Assembly (NCBI GenBank): GCA_026417675.1
Contig: JAOACV010000152.1
Location: forward strand, 1-6,536
Reading direction: 5' to 3'
Source of the DNA: Verrucomicrobiia bacterium
GTDB lineage: Bacteria; Verrucomicrobiota; Verrucomicrobiia; CAIQCK01
DNA: 6,536 bases
The notes under the pieces were generated by a model, which saw nothing but the letters and a program-made list of their open reading frames with translations, ran no database searches and was not told the DNA's origin. The stretch's first letter is position 1, and each line of letters starts with the position of its first letter. Shown here in pieces: positions 6,158-6,536 of this stretch. A program made the position numbers and the translations under genes.

Positions 6158-6536
6158 TCACACCTCGCAGATGCGCATCATCTTGTCGAGGGTCTCAATC
6201 GGGTCCTTGCCTTTGCTGGGCGTGTATTCGTGCGAGATGATGCCCTTGAAGCCGAGGTCGGCGATGGCTTTGCAGATGCCGGCGTAGTTCAACTCCTGCG
6301 TGTCGTCGAACTCGTGGCGGCCGGGGTTGCCGGCGGTGTGGAAGTGGTCAATGTATTGGATGTTTTGCTGGATGGTGCGGATGACGTCCCCTTCCATGAT
6401 TTGCATGTGGTAGATGTCGTAGAGGAGCTTGAAACGCGGCGAGTTGACGCGCTTGCACAGCTCGACGCCCCACGCGGTCCTGTCGCACATGTAGCCGGGG
6501 TGATTCACCTTGCTGTTAAGCAGCTCCATGCAGAGC
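6158..6536 (-). CDS. hydroxypyruvate-isomerase-like TIM-barrel protein, 5' partial
   Basis: Only the C-terminal 125 residues are visible. The frame is open to the window edge and the ATG at 6529 is internal: MELLNSK is a core strand motif of the family, not an N-terminus. The protein belongs to the xylose-isomerase-like TIM barrels (AP endonuclease family 2). It is closest in motif to hydroxypyruvate isomerase-like proteins: [39 protein letters not shown] and ELNY. Likely metal ligands are E4 (ELLN), D40 (YDIYHM), H66 (HFHTAGN) and E103 (SHEY). Family members interconvert hydroxypyruvate and tartronate semialdehyde or isomerise/epimerise sugars; the substrate here cannot be told. Many relatives in this kind of bacterium carry an export signal, but the N-terminus is missing. 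It is on the same strand as the propeller gene but 137 bases away, so co-transcription is possible, not shown. Confidence 0.9.
   Translation of the reverse strand, partial: LCMELLNSKVNHPGYMCDRTAWGVELCKRVNSPRFKLLYDIYHMQIMEGDVIRTIQQNIQYIDHFHTAGNPGRHEFDDTQELNYAGICKAIADLGFKGIISHEYTPSKGKDPIETLDKMMRICEV

Overview
The window is GC-rich bacterial DNA. Its gene repertoire is most consistent with the Verrucomicrobiota or a neighbouring PVC phylum. The pointers are a PgpH-type HD phosphohydrolase next to ybeY, an exported LVIVD-repeat propeller, a membrane-anchored leucine-rich-repeat protein ending each repeat block in an 'ND-P-A-F' type cap, and a hydroxypyruvate-isomerase-like TIM barrel. The taxonomic call is inference from these families; there is no rRNA or other marker here.

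Left part (1-1479, plus strand): two housekeeping genes. The first is the 3' part of a membrane-bound HD-domain phosphohydrolase of the PgpH/YqfF type, probably a cyclic-di-AMP phosphodiesterase, which runs in from before base 1. The second is ybeY, which starts 86 bases inside the end of the HD gene. Their 3' end faces the rest of the window across a short convergent spacer (1480-1562) with a weak hairpin.

Right part (1563-6536, minus strand): four genes, read from right to left. (1) The 3' end of a TIM-barrel sugar isomerase/epimerase of the hydroxypyruvate isomerase family, cut by the window edge. (2) After a 137-base gap, an exported LVIVD-repeat protein with seven recognisable blade motifs and a strong Shine-Dalgarno site. 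(3) Overlapping its stop by 8 bases (GTGAATAA), an inner-membrane-anchored protein with a two-copy leucine-rich-repeat module and a beta-rich C-terminal domain. (4) Probably overlapping that stop (ATGA), a large exported protein of unrecognised family with an alpha/alpha-toroid-like look.

Genes 2 to 4 are packed tightly and all appear to be exported or anchored facing the cell envelope: one propeller, one LRR scaffold and one possible enzyme. This three-gene group is the best candidate for an undescribed system here, but its function cannot be read from sequence alone. About 240 bases before the signal peptide of gene 4 look non-coding in composition and contain a perfect 12-base palindrome, so the start of that gene is uncertain. 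No tRNA, rRNA, CRISPR array, transposase or prophage gene was seen.
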